From positions 1 through 36,312 of the forward strand of contig JAIPGO010000035.1 of NCBI GenBank assembly GCA_021736135.1: DNA of 36,312 nt, in the 5' to 3' direction. Below the pieces are notes generated by a model. That model did not search any database. It was not told where the DNA came from and was given only the letters and a program-made list of their open reading frames with translations. The translations under genes and the position numbers were made by a program. The stretch comes from Candidatus Cloacimonadota bacterium (lineage in GTDB: Bacteria > Cloacimonadota > Cloacimonadia > Cloacimonadales > TCS61). This document shows positions 1 through 8,200 of this stretch, piece after piece (position 1 is the stretch's first letter; each line of letters begins with the position of its first letter).

Positions 1-2
1 TT

Positions 3-425
3 AATGATATAAATCTGCTGACATATCTAAAATATAATTCTCTGCAGAATAACAGGGCACAGATATTTTTGACCTGGGACAGATTACTTTTAACTTATAC
101 CAGCCGTTATTGCCATTATGATTATGCACATATAACTACACCTCCTACGCTTAATGATTTTTTACAAATTCATGAGCCGCTCTCAGAAAAAGAATTGCTT
201 TCCTTAGTTTATCGCATTTCTAAAACAGCCTGGAAGATACCAAAACAGATGCATCTTAGTCTGGACACATTATTAAGTGAATTCAGGGTAGATGTGCCCA
301 ATTGGCATTATCTTAGTGAATTAGATAATATTCATAAAAACAGGGCGCGGGTATTAACCAAAAATACAAGTGACCATTTCGTTGATCCCTTTGGATATAA
401 TGATGCTGATGAGCCCATTATCTGA
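3..425 (+). CDS. 3' end of an unrecognised protein gene (5'-truncated by the window edge)
   Basis: The frame is open from the first complete codon at position 3 to the TGA at 423-425, so the gene begins before the window; the TTG at 69 is not needed as a start. About 140 residues are visible. They are soluble-looking, rich in Leu, Tyr and Asn, with no signal peptide, transmembrane segment or nucleotide-binding motif. The C-terminus is acidic (ends in DADEPII). I recognise no family. The stop is followed at once by the repeat mosaic (see 426-1280), so this is the last gene of its transcription unit on this side. It could be the tail of a longer DNA- or RNA-related protein, but nothing here proves that. 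Confidence 0.55.
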   Translation, partial: NDINLLTYLKYNSLQNNRAQIFLTWDRLLLTYTSRYCHYDYAHITTPPTLNDFLQIHEPLSEKELLSLVYRISKTAWKIPKQMHLSLDTLLSEFRVDVPNWHYLSELDNIHKNRARVLTKNTSDHFVDPFGYNDADEPII

Positions 426-444
426 ACTTCACTTTCTTTTCTAC

Positions 445-519
445 CACCAGTCTTCATTGTATTACGCCCCGACAAGCGAATAACACCAGTCTTCATTCCA
501 TTACGCCCCGGCAGGCGAA
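445..519. repeat. Two tandem copies of a ~37-bp repeat, period 39
   Basis: The segments 445-481 and 484-519 are the same sequence with about four substitutions. Both start CACCAGTCTTCATT, pass through ATTACGCCCCG and end GCGAAT. They lie just after the stop codon of the truncated first gene. Two copies with no unique spacers are too few for a CRISPR array. Confidence 0.75.
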
Positions 520-534
520 TCTTCACGAATAAGG

Positions 535-797
535 GTGAAGAGATTGAGGACGTATATAGATTAAGGACGTATATAGATTAAGGATTAAGAATTATGGATT
601 ATGGATTAAGGGCTTCACTTCGTTCAGCGTGATTGGTGATCCGTGATTCGTGATTGGAAAATGCGAAGACGGGAGACTTGAAGAGATTATAGATTATGGA
701 TTAAGGATTATGAACGTGAAGAGATTAAGGACGTATATAGATTAAGGATTAAGAATTACGGATTATGGATTATGGGCTTCACTTCGTTCAGCGTGAG
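535..797. repeat. Imperfect direct repeat of ~80 bp
   Basis: The stretch 535-632 and the stretch 716-797 share the same series of words: GTGAAGAGATT, GGACGTATATAGATTAAGG, AAGAATTA, GGATTATGGATTA, then the CTTCACTTCG module. The first copy has an extra internal GGACGTATATAGATTAA unit, so copy number varies inside the repeat. This looks like replication-slippage or duplication growth of non-coding DNA. Confidence 0.65.
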
Positions 798-984
798 AAG
801 TGAGACGAAATCACGAGGGCACGAAGGCACGAAAGTGCGAAATTGGGAGAAAGTCACGCATCACGGATCACAGTTTTTTTTGAATATAGGACTTATTGGA
901 CGTATAGGACTTATATTGAAGAGCCGAGTTGGGGTTCGGCGTTCCGTCACGGTTTCACAATTTCCTAATTTCGCATGGGAATTA

Positions 985-1071
985 AATCAGGGCAGGGAAG
1001 TTTAGTAATTTTGAATTTGGAATTATGAATTTTGAATGAAAATTGAATCAGGGCAGGATGCCCTGGATACG
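985..1071. repeat. Module with CAGGGCA hairpin, copy 1 (copy 2 at 2314-2408)
   Basis: Both copies begin AATCAGGGCAGGGA, continue GTTTAGTAATTTTGAATT, run through GAATTATGAATTTTGAATG words and end in a perfect short hairpin: CAGGGCA-loop-TGCCCTG at 1049-1065 and 2384-2401, followed by a TACG. The two copies are 1.3 kb apart in the same orientation. Confidence 0.7.
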
Positions 1072-1246
1072 TATACAGACCATCCCTGGTCTGATTTTCC
1101 AATCACCAGTCACTAATCACCAATCACCCATCACCGATTACCGATCACGCTGAACGACGTGAAGACTCATTTACTGATTTCTTCTGTTCGTTTTGTTAGT
1201 TTTGTTCGTTGCTAATAAAATGAGTTAAGAAAACTACGTTTTCTAC

Positions 1247-1265
1247 AAATTGACACTGTCAATTT
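1247..1265. promoter_or_regulatory. 19-bp palindrome containing TTGACA
   Basis: AAATTGACA, one base, TGTCAATTT: a perfect 9-bp inverted repeat. It lies 15 bp beyond the stop of the minus-strand hypothetical gene at 1281-1838. It could be an operator half-site pair or a weak terminator stem, but the one-base loop would have to open for an RNA hairpin. The function is undecided. Confidence 0.4.
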
Positions 1266-1280
1266 ACTCCAAAGGTGTTC

Positions 1281-1838
1281 TCAATTTCCCGGTATCTTTT
1301 CCTCGTCATTTCGATCTTTAGTTTCTGCACTATCAGGGTCTTTTATGCTTTTAAGCTTTGCCATGGTATCCTGGAAGAGTTTTTGCTCCTCTTCTGTCAT
1401 TTGGAGTGAATTATTTAGTGAATCTTTCTGCGGATCTATTGGAATACCGCGTTCTATTAATTTATTACGGATATCGGCTTCCAGAAACTCTTTCATGACA
1501 TTATCCCAGATGGTATCTGTGATTTCATCAATACACTTTTCTGTTTGGGCATGGAATTCTTTATCTGCTAATTTAACTACACGATGAAATTTGTTAATAT
1601 CTTTCATTACATCAAGAGTTTTATCTAGTTGGGCATAGGTGGTAAAGTTTTTCTTGATAATAATCTTTTTGGAAAATGATCCTAATTCTATTATGTTCCC
1701 TATAAATACCTGTATGGATATTTCTCCCTTTTTGTGGTATATTTTATGTATAGTCCAGTCTTTTGCATAATAGTCATTTTCATCCTTTTTCCAATTTTCC
1801 AGTACATTATAAAACTCAACTCTTAATATGTTATGCAT
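1281..1838 (-). CDS. Hypothetical protein, 185 aa, charged C-terminus
   Basis: I do not recognise the family. The ATG is preceded by GAGG about nine bases upstream, a plausible ribosome-binding site. The first ~80 residues look like alternating beta strands and charged turns. The middle (about 85-150) looks helical and amphipathic, and the tail is very hydrophilic with many Lys, Asp and Glu residues. There is no signal peptide or membrane segment, so it is probably cytoplasmic. The gene stands alone inside repeat-rich DNA, with no partner on either side. A shorter plus-strand frame over the same bases is weaker in composition and lacks a good start. Confidence rests on length, start context and ordinary composition only. 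Confidence 0.6.
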   Translation of the reverse strand: MHNILRVEFYNVLENWKKDENDYYAKDWTIHKIYHKKGEISIQVFIGNIIELGSFSKKIIIKKNFTTYAQLDKTLDVMKDINKFHRVVKLADKEFHAQTEKCIDEITDTIWDNVMKEFLEADIRNKLIERGIPIDPQKDSLNNSLQMTEEEQKLFQDTMAKLKSIKDPDSAETKDRNDEEKIPGN

Positions 1839-2640
1839 ATATATTCCTCATTGTTAAATTCATAAAAAGATTAATAGATGTCAAGTTATTGATTCACTTT
1901 CTTTAGAGTGATTAGGATCGGGAGACGGGAGACGGGAGAAGGAAATCCGAGATTCGAGATCCGAAATCCGAGACTGGAAATCTGGAGAAGGGAGAAGGGA
2001 AAAAACGAAATTGCGAAAATGGGCTTCACTTCGTTCAGCGTGATTCGTTATTCGTGATTTGTGATTCGAATTAATTAAAGAAATCTTTCTGTGTCTTTCG
2101 CGTCATTTCGCGGCTTTCGCGGTTGAAAAATCTTCTTTTCTTACGATTTCTGGATCACCGATTACTAATCACGGATCACCGGTTCTGGTTTCCGAATTGT
2201 TCATTCCCCATGCTGCGCATTGGTGAACGTCCATTAGTAATTTTGAATTATGAATTTTGAATGGCTTCACTTTGTTCGCAGTGAGAAGTGAGAAGTAAAA
2301 CCCGAGACCCGAAATCAGGGCAGGGATGTTTAGTAATTTTGAATTATGAATTATGAATTATGAATTTTGAATGGGAATTGAATCAGGGCAGGGATGCCCT
2401 GGGTACGATAAGAATATCAAACTGGAAAGTTTGATCTACATTTTTAATTCCGAATCACCAGTCACTAATCACCCATCACGGATTACCGGTTCTTGTTTTC
2501 GACGTGTTCATTCCCCATGCTGCGTATTGGTGAACGTCCAGTCTCGGATTTCGGATCTCGGATCTCGATTCTTCTCCCCTTCTCCTTTTCGCTTCCTCGC
2601 TCCCTCGCTCCCTCGTTAATCCCGAGCGCGGCGAAGACAT
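1839..2640. repeat. Mosaic of short degenerate intergenic repeats, right block
   Basis: This continues the left block: GGGAGACGGGAGAAGG words (1920-1945), GAGATTCGAGATCCGAAATCC words (1948-1980; reverse complement at about 2542-2572), GTGATTCG words (2041-2065), TTTCGCGGCTTTCGCGG words (2098-2125), and ATCACCGATTACTAATCACGG words (2153-2182, again 2456-2488). A unit GTTCATTCCCCATGCTGCG...TGGTGAACGTCCA occurs at 2198-2233 and 2505-2540. Its ends (GTTCA/TGAAC) are inverted. A hairpin ATCAAACT/AGTTTGAT at 2416-2435 recurs inside the tandem repeat at 27300-27719, so the two regions share elements. Confidence 0.7.
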
Positions 2641-2654
2641 TTTTTTTGCTATAG

Positions 2655-2684
2655 TTCAATTTTTTCTTACTTTATAAATATAAT
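2655..2684 (+). promoter_or_regulatory. Candidate promoter for the Mbx-type operon (distal)
   Basis: TTCAAT at 2655-2660 and a consensus TATAAT at 2679-2684 are 18 bp apart. A transcript starting near 2691 would carry a leader of about 160 nt that includes the inverted repeat at 2702-2740. This is read from sequence only; sigma-70 consensus is assumed to apply to this organism. Confidence 0.4.
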
Positions 2685-2701
2685 GTATGGTGTGTTTTTT
2701 T

Positions 2702-2740
2702 CACCTGCATTAAATAGAAGCAAGGATATTAATGCAGGTG
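2702..2740. promoter_or_regulatory. Perfect 12-bp inverted repeat upstream of the Mbx-type operon
   Basis: CACCTGCATTAA at 2702-2713 is matched by TTAATGCAGGTG at 2729-2740 with a 15-nt loop. No T-run follows, so it is not a classic terminator. It could be an operator for a dimeric repressor, a leader-RNA hairpin, or a structure that separates the operon from the repeat mosaic to its left. Confidence 0.55.
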
Positions 2741-2760
2741 CTTAAATATATAAATAATAA

Positions 2761-2797
2761 CTTGAATGTTGACAGCATTCAAGCTGATTTAATAATA
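2761..2797 (+). promoter_or_regulatory. Candidate proximal promoter with its -35 inside an 8-bp inverted repeat
   Basis: CTTGAATG (2761-2768) and CATTCAAG (2776-2783) form a perfect inverted repeat. The 7-nt centre holds a consensus TTGACA (2769-2774). AT-rich -10 candidates (AATAAT/ATAATA, 2791-2797) follow at 16-17 bp. A protein bound to the repeat would cover the -35 box, so this is a good candidate operator for the downstream operon. The -10 is only a fair match. Confidence 0.4.
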
Positions 2798-2850
2798 CAT
2801 TTCAGAAGCATTGGTGAATTATAACATAATTTAGAATAAATCGGGAGAAA

Positions 2851-3345
2851 ATGAAGGCAATGAAAAAACTACTATTTTCGTTTATCTTTCTCTATTTGCT
2901 CTGGCTGCTGCTAACGGGTACTAACACTCAGGAACTGCTTCTGGGTGCAGGTGTATCTCTATTGATCAGTCTGCTATTTTATAAAAAGCTGGGTATATAT
3001 GGAGAATTCCGGGTGAGTCTGAAAGCGTTCATTTACGCCATCATCTACGTATTCGTTTTTCTGGGAGCGCTGATCAAGTCTAATCTTGATGTGGCCTTCC
3101 GGGTGATCCAGCCCGTGATACCCATAAATCCGGGGATCGTGCTGGTTAAAACCACATTGAAAAGTCCCCTGGCAAGACTGATCCTGGCGAATTCCATCAC
3201 TCTAACTCCGGGAACATTGACCGTGGAGACAGCCGGAGAGGATTTTTATATTCACTGGATAGACGTGAAAGCGGCAGATGAATCAGGCGCTACGGAAGCA
3301 ATCGTGAGAAACTTTGAAAAATACCTGGAGGTGATCTTTGGTTGA
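2851..3345 (+). CDS. mnhE: MnhE/MrpE-like subunit of an Mbx-type membrane complex
   Basis: This 164-residue membrane protein is the first gene of the 11-gene operon. The hydrophobic N-terminal half has about three membrane segments (roughly 8-25, 28-48, 60-80). The cytoplasmic C-terminal half carries the family signature region around VLVKTTLKSPLARLILANS and ITLTPGTLTVE, which identifies PF01899 MnhE. In Mrp antiporters and in MBH/MBX complexes this subunit belongs to the cation/proton antiporter module. The ATG at 2851 has GGGAG eight bases upstream; a second in-frame ATG four codons later is possible. It overlaps mnhF by 8 bp, a sign of translational coupling. Confidence 0.9.
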   Translation: MKAMKKLLFSFIFLYLLWLLLTGTNTQELLLGAGVSLLISLLFYKKLGIYGEFRVSLKAFIYAIIYVFVFLGALIKSNLDVAFRVIQPVIPINPGIVLVKTTLKSPLARLILANSITLTPGTLTVETAGEDFYIHWIDVKAADESGATEAIVRNFEKYLEVIFG

Positions 3346-3598
3346 GATAATTTATAATATTGCGGGTATCATAGCCTTAGCCGGCATAGTTATTGCCTTT
3401 ATCCGGCTGCTATTGGGACCGACTGCTGCCGACCGTACGGTTGCCCTGGATGCCATGACCATTATCACGATATCATTGATCGCCTGGCTGGGCTATATGC
3501 TGGGCAGAAAAATCTACCTGGATGTGGCAATGGTTTATGCGCTGATAAGTTTCATCGGCGTGGTTGCCATTGCGCGTTACCTGGAAAGGGGGCTATAA
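3338..3598 (+). CDS. mnhF: MnhF/MrpF-like subunit
   Basis: This small (86 aa) protein has three predicted membrane segments. It carries the MrpF signature GPTAADRTVALDAM followed by LDVAMVYALISFIGVVAIARY, typical of PF04066. The start is a TTG at 3338, chosen because no ATG lies in frame nearby and because GGAGGTGATC, an ideal complement of the 16S rRNA 3' end, ends one base before it; the GGAGG core is 5 nt from the TTG. The start lies inside the end of mnhE. In MBX/MBH-type complexes MrpE, F and G homologues form part of the Na+/H+ antiporter module that converts proton movement to a sodium gradient. Confidence 0.9.
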   Translation: MVEIIYNIAGIIALAGIVIAFIRLLLGPTAADRTVALDAMTIITISLIAWLGYMLGRKIYLDVAMVYALISFIGVVAIARYLERGL

Positions 3599-3934
3599 AT
3601 GGCTATGGCAGGAGCAATTATCAGTCTTATTGGCGCGGTATTTCTCTTTCTGGGAGCTTTAGGCGTGCTGCGCATGCCGGATATATATAACCGCATGCAG
3701 GCAGGCACGAAAGCGACGACCCTGGGTTCCATATTATTTTTACTTGGTCTGGGACTGGGGCACTTTCATAAGGTATGCATCTGCAAAACTATCATACTGG
3801 TGCTATTCATCATATTTACCAATCCCATATCTTCGCATGCCCTGGCACGGGCTGCGCATTATATAGGCATCCGGTTGACCAAAAAGACAGTACTTGATAA
3901 ACTTCATGAGGAAGACAGGGAGGAACTGGTATGA
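3599..3934 (+). CDS. mnhG: MnhG/MrpG-like subunit
   Basis: The protein is 111 aa with three membrane segments. The signature RMPDIYNRMQAGTKATTLG after the first helix is diagnostic of PF03334 PhaG/MnhG. Its ATG follows the mnhF stop directly, with AAGGGGG as ribosome-binding site. The TGA stop overlaps the ATG of the next gene (ATGA). The C-terminal tail (about 86-111) is charged and probably cytoplasmic. It is a partner of MnhE and MnhF in the antiporter half of the complex. Confidence 0.9.
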   Translation: MAMAGAIISLIGAVFLFLGALGVLRMPDIYNRMQAGTKATTLGSILFLLGLGLGHFHKVCICKTIILVLFIIFTNPISSHALARAAHYIGIRLTKKTVLDKLHEEDREELV

Positions 3935-4185
3935 TATTAACAATAATAATAGTGCTGGGCATATTAATGCTGGCAGCAGCATTTATGGCGCTATACCTGA
4001 AGGATCTGCTTTCGGCGATCATTGCCAGCGGTGCCATAAGCCTGATGGCAAGCGTAATCTATATTATACTGGCAGCACCTGATGTGGCTATGACGGAAGC
4101 AGCGATCGGTTCGGGACTGACCACGATAGTATTCCTATATGCATTGCACCTGGTGAGAAAAAAGCAGGAGGATAAGCATGATTAA
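3931..4185 (+). CDS. mbxD: DUF4040 (MbhD/MbxD-like) subunit
   Basis: This short (84 aa) protein has three hydrophobic helices and carries APDVAMTEAAIGSGLTT, the hallmark of the DUF4040 segment (PF13244). In classical Mrp antiporters that segment forms the end of MrpA; in MBH and MBX complexes it is a free-standing subunit, as here. The acidic and polar residues of this motif are thought to take part in the ion path. It starts in ATGA overlap with mnhG and its end overlaps the next gene by 8 bp. Confidence 0.85.
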   Translation: MILTIIIVLGILMLAAAFMALYLKDLLSAIIASGAISLMASVIYIILAAPDVAMTEAAIGSGLTTIVFLYALHLVRKKQEDKHD

Positions 4186-4864
4186 GAGATTTTTTTCACT
4201 TATCTTCGTAGTCCTGCTGGCACTGGTATTTCTGCCATTGGTCACGGAGATAAAACCGCTGAGCGAATTAGGAATGACATCTGCCAAATATGCCGAAGAC
4301 GGAGCTGCGGAACTGGGAGCAGCAAACCTGGTGACATCCGTGGTGGTAACCTATCGCGGGTTGGATACACTGGGCGAAGTAACCGTGCTTTTTATCACGA
4401 CAGCCGGAATAGGCTTTATGCTGCGGCGTAAAACAATTTTACCGGAAAAAAAGAGAAGAGCTTCCGAAATTTTAAAAAGCGGAACCTCCTTCCTTCTGCC
4501 TTTGATCATACTATTTGGCGTATATATTTTCGTGCATGGTCATCTCACGCCGGGTGGCGGCTTTCAGGGCGGAGTAGTTATCGCCTCTGCCATTGTGCTT
4601 TTGATGCTTTCGGATATTAATATGCATCCTGATCATAATATACTCAACTGGCTGGAATCGCTATCAGGTGCCTTTTACGTGATAATGGGCATTTTGGGAT
4701 TAATACTTGCCGGCGGATTTCTGGATAACCGGTTTCTGCCATTGGGAGAATTCGGGAAAATATTCAGTGCCGGTGCAATACCTGTTATATATTCACTCAT
4801 CGGCTTGAAAGTGGGTGCGGAACTGGTGGGCATACTCAATAAACTGGGACGGGAGGACAAATGA
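4178..4864 (+). CDS. mnhB: MbhE-MnhB-type subunit (two family segments in one protein)
   Basis: The protein has 228 residues and two parts. Residues ~1-85 match the MbhE segment that in Mrp systems sits at the C-terminus of MrpA: AANLVTSVVVTYRGLDTLGE followed by VTVLFITTAGIGFML. Residues ~98-225 are a MnhB domain (PF04039), with HGHLTPGGGFQGGVV as signature, then four membrane helices. Archaeal MBH encodes these as separate MbhE and MbhF genes; here they are joined. The ATG lies 8 bp inside the DUF4040 gene, and the TGA overlaps the next ATG. It is part of the cation-translocating module. Confidence 0.87.
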   Translation: MIKRFFSLIFVVLLALVFLPLVTEIKPLSELGMTSAKYAEDGAAELGAANLVTSVVVTYRGLDTLGEVTVLFITTAGIGFMLRRKTILPEKKRRASEILKSGTSFLLPLIILFGVYIFVHGHLTPGGGFQGGVVIASAIVLLMLSDINMHPDHNILNWLESLSGAFYVIMGILGLILAGGFLDNRFLPLGEFGKIFSAGAIPVIYSLIGLKVGAELVGILNKLGREDK

Positions 4865-5214
4865 CAATAATCACCATACTGGGTTTTCTCCTGATCATAA
4901 TCGGTCTTTGGGGCATGCTGACGCGCAAACATCTCTTCCGCATAATACTGGGCTTTTCTATAATTGATACCGGGATCCATTTAGTAATAGTATCACTGGG
5001 TTATATAAAAGGCAGAACGGCACCTATTTTTGATGCAGACCTCTCCCCTATTGATGCCATCAACCGGATCGTTGACCCGATACCCTCGGCACTGGTATTA
5101 ACGGCAATCGTGATTGGACTGGCAGTAACAGCTTTGATGCTTGTTTACGTAATCCAGATGCACCGCCACAAAGGTTCGCTGGAAATCAGCGATTACGAGG
5201 AGTTGAAATGGTAA
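4861..5214 (+). CDS. mnhC: MnhC/NuoK-like subunit
   Basis: The protein is 117 aa with three membrane helices, homologous to MrpC and complex I NuoK (PF00420). Visible family features are GLWGMLTRKHLFRIILGFSI near the start and DPIPSALVLTAIVIGLAVTA in the third helix. In NuoK and MrpC, glutamates in the membrane helices link the proton channels. It overlaps mnhB by 4 bp and the double antiporter gene by 7 bp, so translation is coupled throughout. Confidence 0.92.
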   Translation: MTIITILGFLLIIIGLWGMLTRKHLFRIILGFSIIDTGIHLVIVSLGYIKGRTAPIFDADLSPIDAINRIVDPIPSALVLTAIVIGLAVTALMLVYVIQMHRHKGSLEISDYEELKW

Positions 5215-8200
5215 ATCCTATCTATATATTCGTTATTGCTTTATTTTCAGCTTTTCTGCTGCCGGTGATCGATAAACTGGGGCGCAAAGTAACGCTAGGA
5301 GTCTTTTATCTTTCCTTAACCGCCATATTTGCTGTGACCTTATTATGGTTTAGAGCTTTCGGCGAAGGGGCATTAATAGAAAACATCTTCACAGCGGGAT
5401 CGCTGCCGCCCTTTTCCATCAACCTAAGAATGGGCACAATTGAAGCTTTCATTATGCTGTTCGTCAATTTTGGCGCTTTGCTGGGAGCAATATATCTCTA
5501 TGGCAAGCTGCTGGAAAATAAAGTTTATGCCCTGATGCTCTTCCTCACCTTGATAATGGGAGTGAACGGATTGATCATGACGCGAGATATTTTTAATATA
5601 TTCGTGTTTCTGGAAATCACCTCGATATCATTATATGCCCTGATCGGGATCAAACAGGATGCCAGATCACTGGGCGCAGGTTTTAAATACATAATAGCCG
5701 GTGGACTGGCCTCGGCCTTTCTGCTGCTGGGAATTATATATGTATACCGGATAACCGGAAATCTGAATCTTGATCTGATCATCAGCGAGAATCCTCTGCT
5801 GCTATCCAAGGGCGGATTAATTGCCTTATTCCTGGTAGTGGTGGCATTTCTTATTGAGCTCAAGCCCTGGCCGGCCAATGGCTGGGCGCTGGACGTTTAT
5901 GAAGCTGCGGAACCCGGGATCAGCGCCATGGTAGCCAGCCTGGTGGCTGCCGGCATGGTCTTTGTATTCTATAAATTTATTCCCCTGCTGCCCCATAGCT
6001 GGCATGGAATGCTGATACTTTTTGGCATGCTGACCTTTGTTTTTTCCAATCTTACGGGTTTAAAACAGAAAAATGCCAGAAGACTGCTGGGATATTCCTC
6101 TATAGCGCAGATGGGACTGCTGATGGCAGTTTTGCTGTTGGTACGCCGTTTTAATGATGCCATGGACATACGCTATGCCCTTTCGGATATTGCTGCCGCA
6201 TTATTTGTAAATCATTTTCTGGCCAAAGCCGGGCTTTTCTGGCTTTCTGGAATTATTAATAAAGAAAAAGCGCGCGACTGGTCATTTAATAAGCAGCCGG
6301 TGCTGGTATTACTATTTGCGGTATTTATATTTGCCCTGGTGGGCTTACCGCCTTTCCCGGGATTCTGGGCCAAATGGACACTGATCACCAAGCTGGCGCA
6401 ATATAATATGATCGGCTGGATAGTACCCATTATAATCGGGTCTTTGCTGGAAGCTGCTTATCTACTCCGCTGGTTTGGAGCCACAATAAAAAGAGAACAG
6501 ACGGAACAGGTGATCATCCCCAGATATAAGATTCTTCCTCCACTGCTGGCGGCAATCGTGCTGGTGATCATATTTCCTTCTTTTGCCCCCTATATGACGG
6601 GGATGAAAACGATGTTCTTTTTCCCGCTGCTGGCAGCAGCAGTGCTCTGGCTGCTGGACGTTATGCCGGAAAGAATGCGGGGAATGGTGATGATATTGAT
6701 CCTGGCTGCCTTCGGCTGGTATATATATCCTCTGGCTAAGGGCATTGTGCTGATCTTTGAATTTATGTTCATAGCCGGCGGCATAGTTATTTCCCTTGCC
6801 AGCCTGAATTCAGCCAGACCGAAGCAGGGGTATTGGGAATTTCTGGTGATGCTGATCATGTCACTAGCTTTGATCCCGCTGGCAAAATCTTCCATGGAAT
6901 TCTTTCTTGCCTGGGAATTTATGACCGTGAGTTCCTGGCTTTTGATTTTACGCGGGAAAAACGGGGAGAAACCGGCACTTACTTATATCATGTTTTCTTT
7001 GGGTGCTGCGCTGCTGATCTTAACGGCGTTTGCTTTAAGCTTTGCCGAAACTGGCGAACTGGGACTGGTGCTTTTAAGCAATCTGAATATTTATGCGATC
7101 CCGGTATATATATTACTTGCCCTGGGATTCCTGGTGAAAGCAGCAGCAATGGGAGTTCATATCTGGCTGCCGGGAGCTTATTCGGAAGCGGAAGATGAAG
7201 TAACACCGATATTTGCCGGCATGATGAGCAAGATCAGTCTCTGGGGATTTATATTGCTTTTCGGATATATGGGGAATAAAGTTCTGGGCATATTCGAGCT
7301 GCCGGTACTGCTGGGCTGGATCGGCGTATTTACTGCTTTCTTTGGCGCGCTGATGGCTGTATTTCAGGAAGACATCAAATATCTGCTGGCATATTCATCT
7401 ATGAGCCAATTAGGATATATGATCCTTTCCGTTTCACTGCTCAGTCATCTGGGCTGGACCACTGCGCTTTATATGTCCGTGACGCATCTCTTTTTTAAAG
7501 GCATGCTCTTTCTGGCAGTGGCAGGCATCGTATCCCGCATCGGGACAACAAAGATGTATGAAATGGGCGGTCTGATCAAGAAGATGCCGGCATCTTTCAT
7601 CTCAGTATTAATTGCTATTATTGCCGTTTCAGGCGTACCGCCGCTTTCGGGATTTGGCGGAAAGTGGTTATTATATACAGCCCTGATAGAAAAAGGCTGG
7701 TACCTGCAGGCAGGACTTTCCTTCTTTGCCGGAGCAATAGCCTTTCTTTATCTTTTCCGCCTGATACATACCATCTTTTTAGGACAGCTTAAAGCTAGAT
7801 TCCGGGAAGTGAAAGAAGCTTCGCTCTGGTATATCGTACCCCAGTTCATCTTTGTGGGTGCGATCATGGCGATCTCGATGTTTCCCAATCTCATCCTGAA
7901 ACCGATAATGGCGGCAGTGGAAACGCAGTTCCCTTCACATGTGAACTGGGATGGCTATACTGTGATCACAGCTCTGGGTTACTGGAACGGTAATGCCGTG
8001 ATGATGATCACCATGGGCGTATTTATGGTACCGCTCATCTGGCTGCTGGTGAGAGTTAATATGGTGCAGAAAGTAGAGCAATTTAACATCGTATATGCTG
8101 CAGAACGCCCTGACAGACCTGAAACTACTCACTTTGCCTATAATTTCTTTGCGCATTATCAAAAAGCCATAGGCTTCCTGGTCAAGGAACAGATCACAAA

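Larger units (their letters stand above)
426..1280. repeat. Mosaic of short degenerate intergenic repeats, left block
   Basis: No credible gene lies here. The DNA is built from short imperfect words: runs of GATTAAG/GATTATG (about 555-610, 680-775), GTGATTCGTGATT-like words (630-655) and their reverse complements (about 1095-1145), GGGAGAC words and GAATTTTGAATTATG words (about 1005-1045). A module reading CTTCACTTCGTTCAGCGTGA sits at 613-633 and 778-797. Its reverse complement (one mismatch) is at 1144-1164, and further copies are at 2024-2043 and, diverged, at 2264-2286. The plus copies face the minus copy, so the block 613-1164 is loosely an inverted-repeat structure. Confidence 0.7.

Noticed and set aside
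445-519. CRISPR array
   Set aside because: There are only two units, almost contiguous, with no unique spacers and no cas genes.
772-1005. 77-aa plus-strand open frame
   Set aside because: It lies wholly in degenerate repeat words, has no ribosome-binding site and its product is low-quality (Arg/Ser-rich, no fold pattern).
2371-2619. 82-aa plus-strand open frame
   Set aside because: It is made of the same repeat words (ATCACGG, CGGATTTCGG and similar); no start signal.
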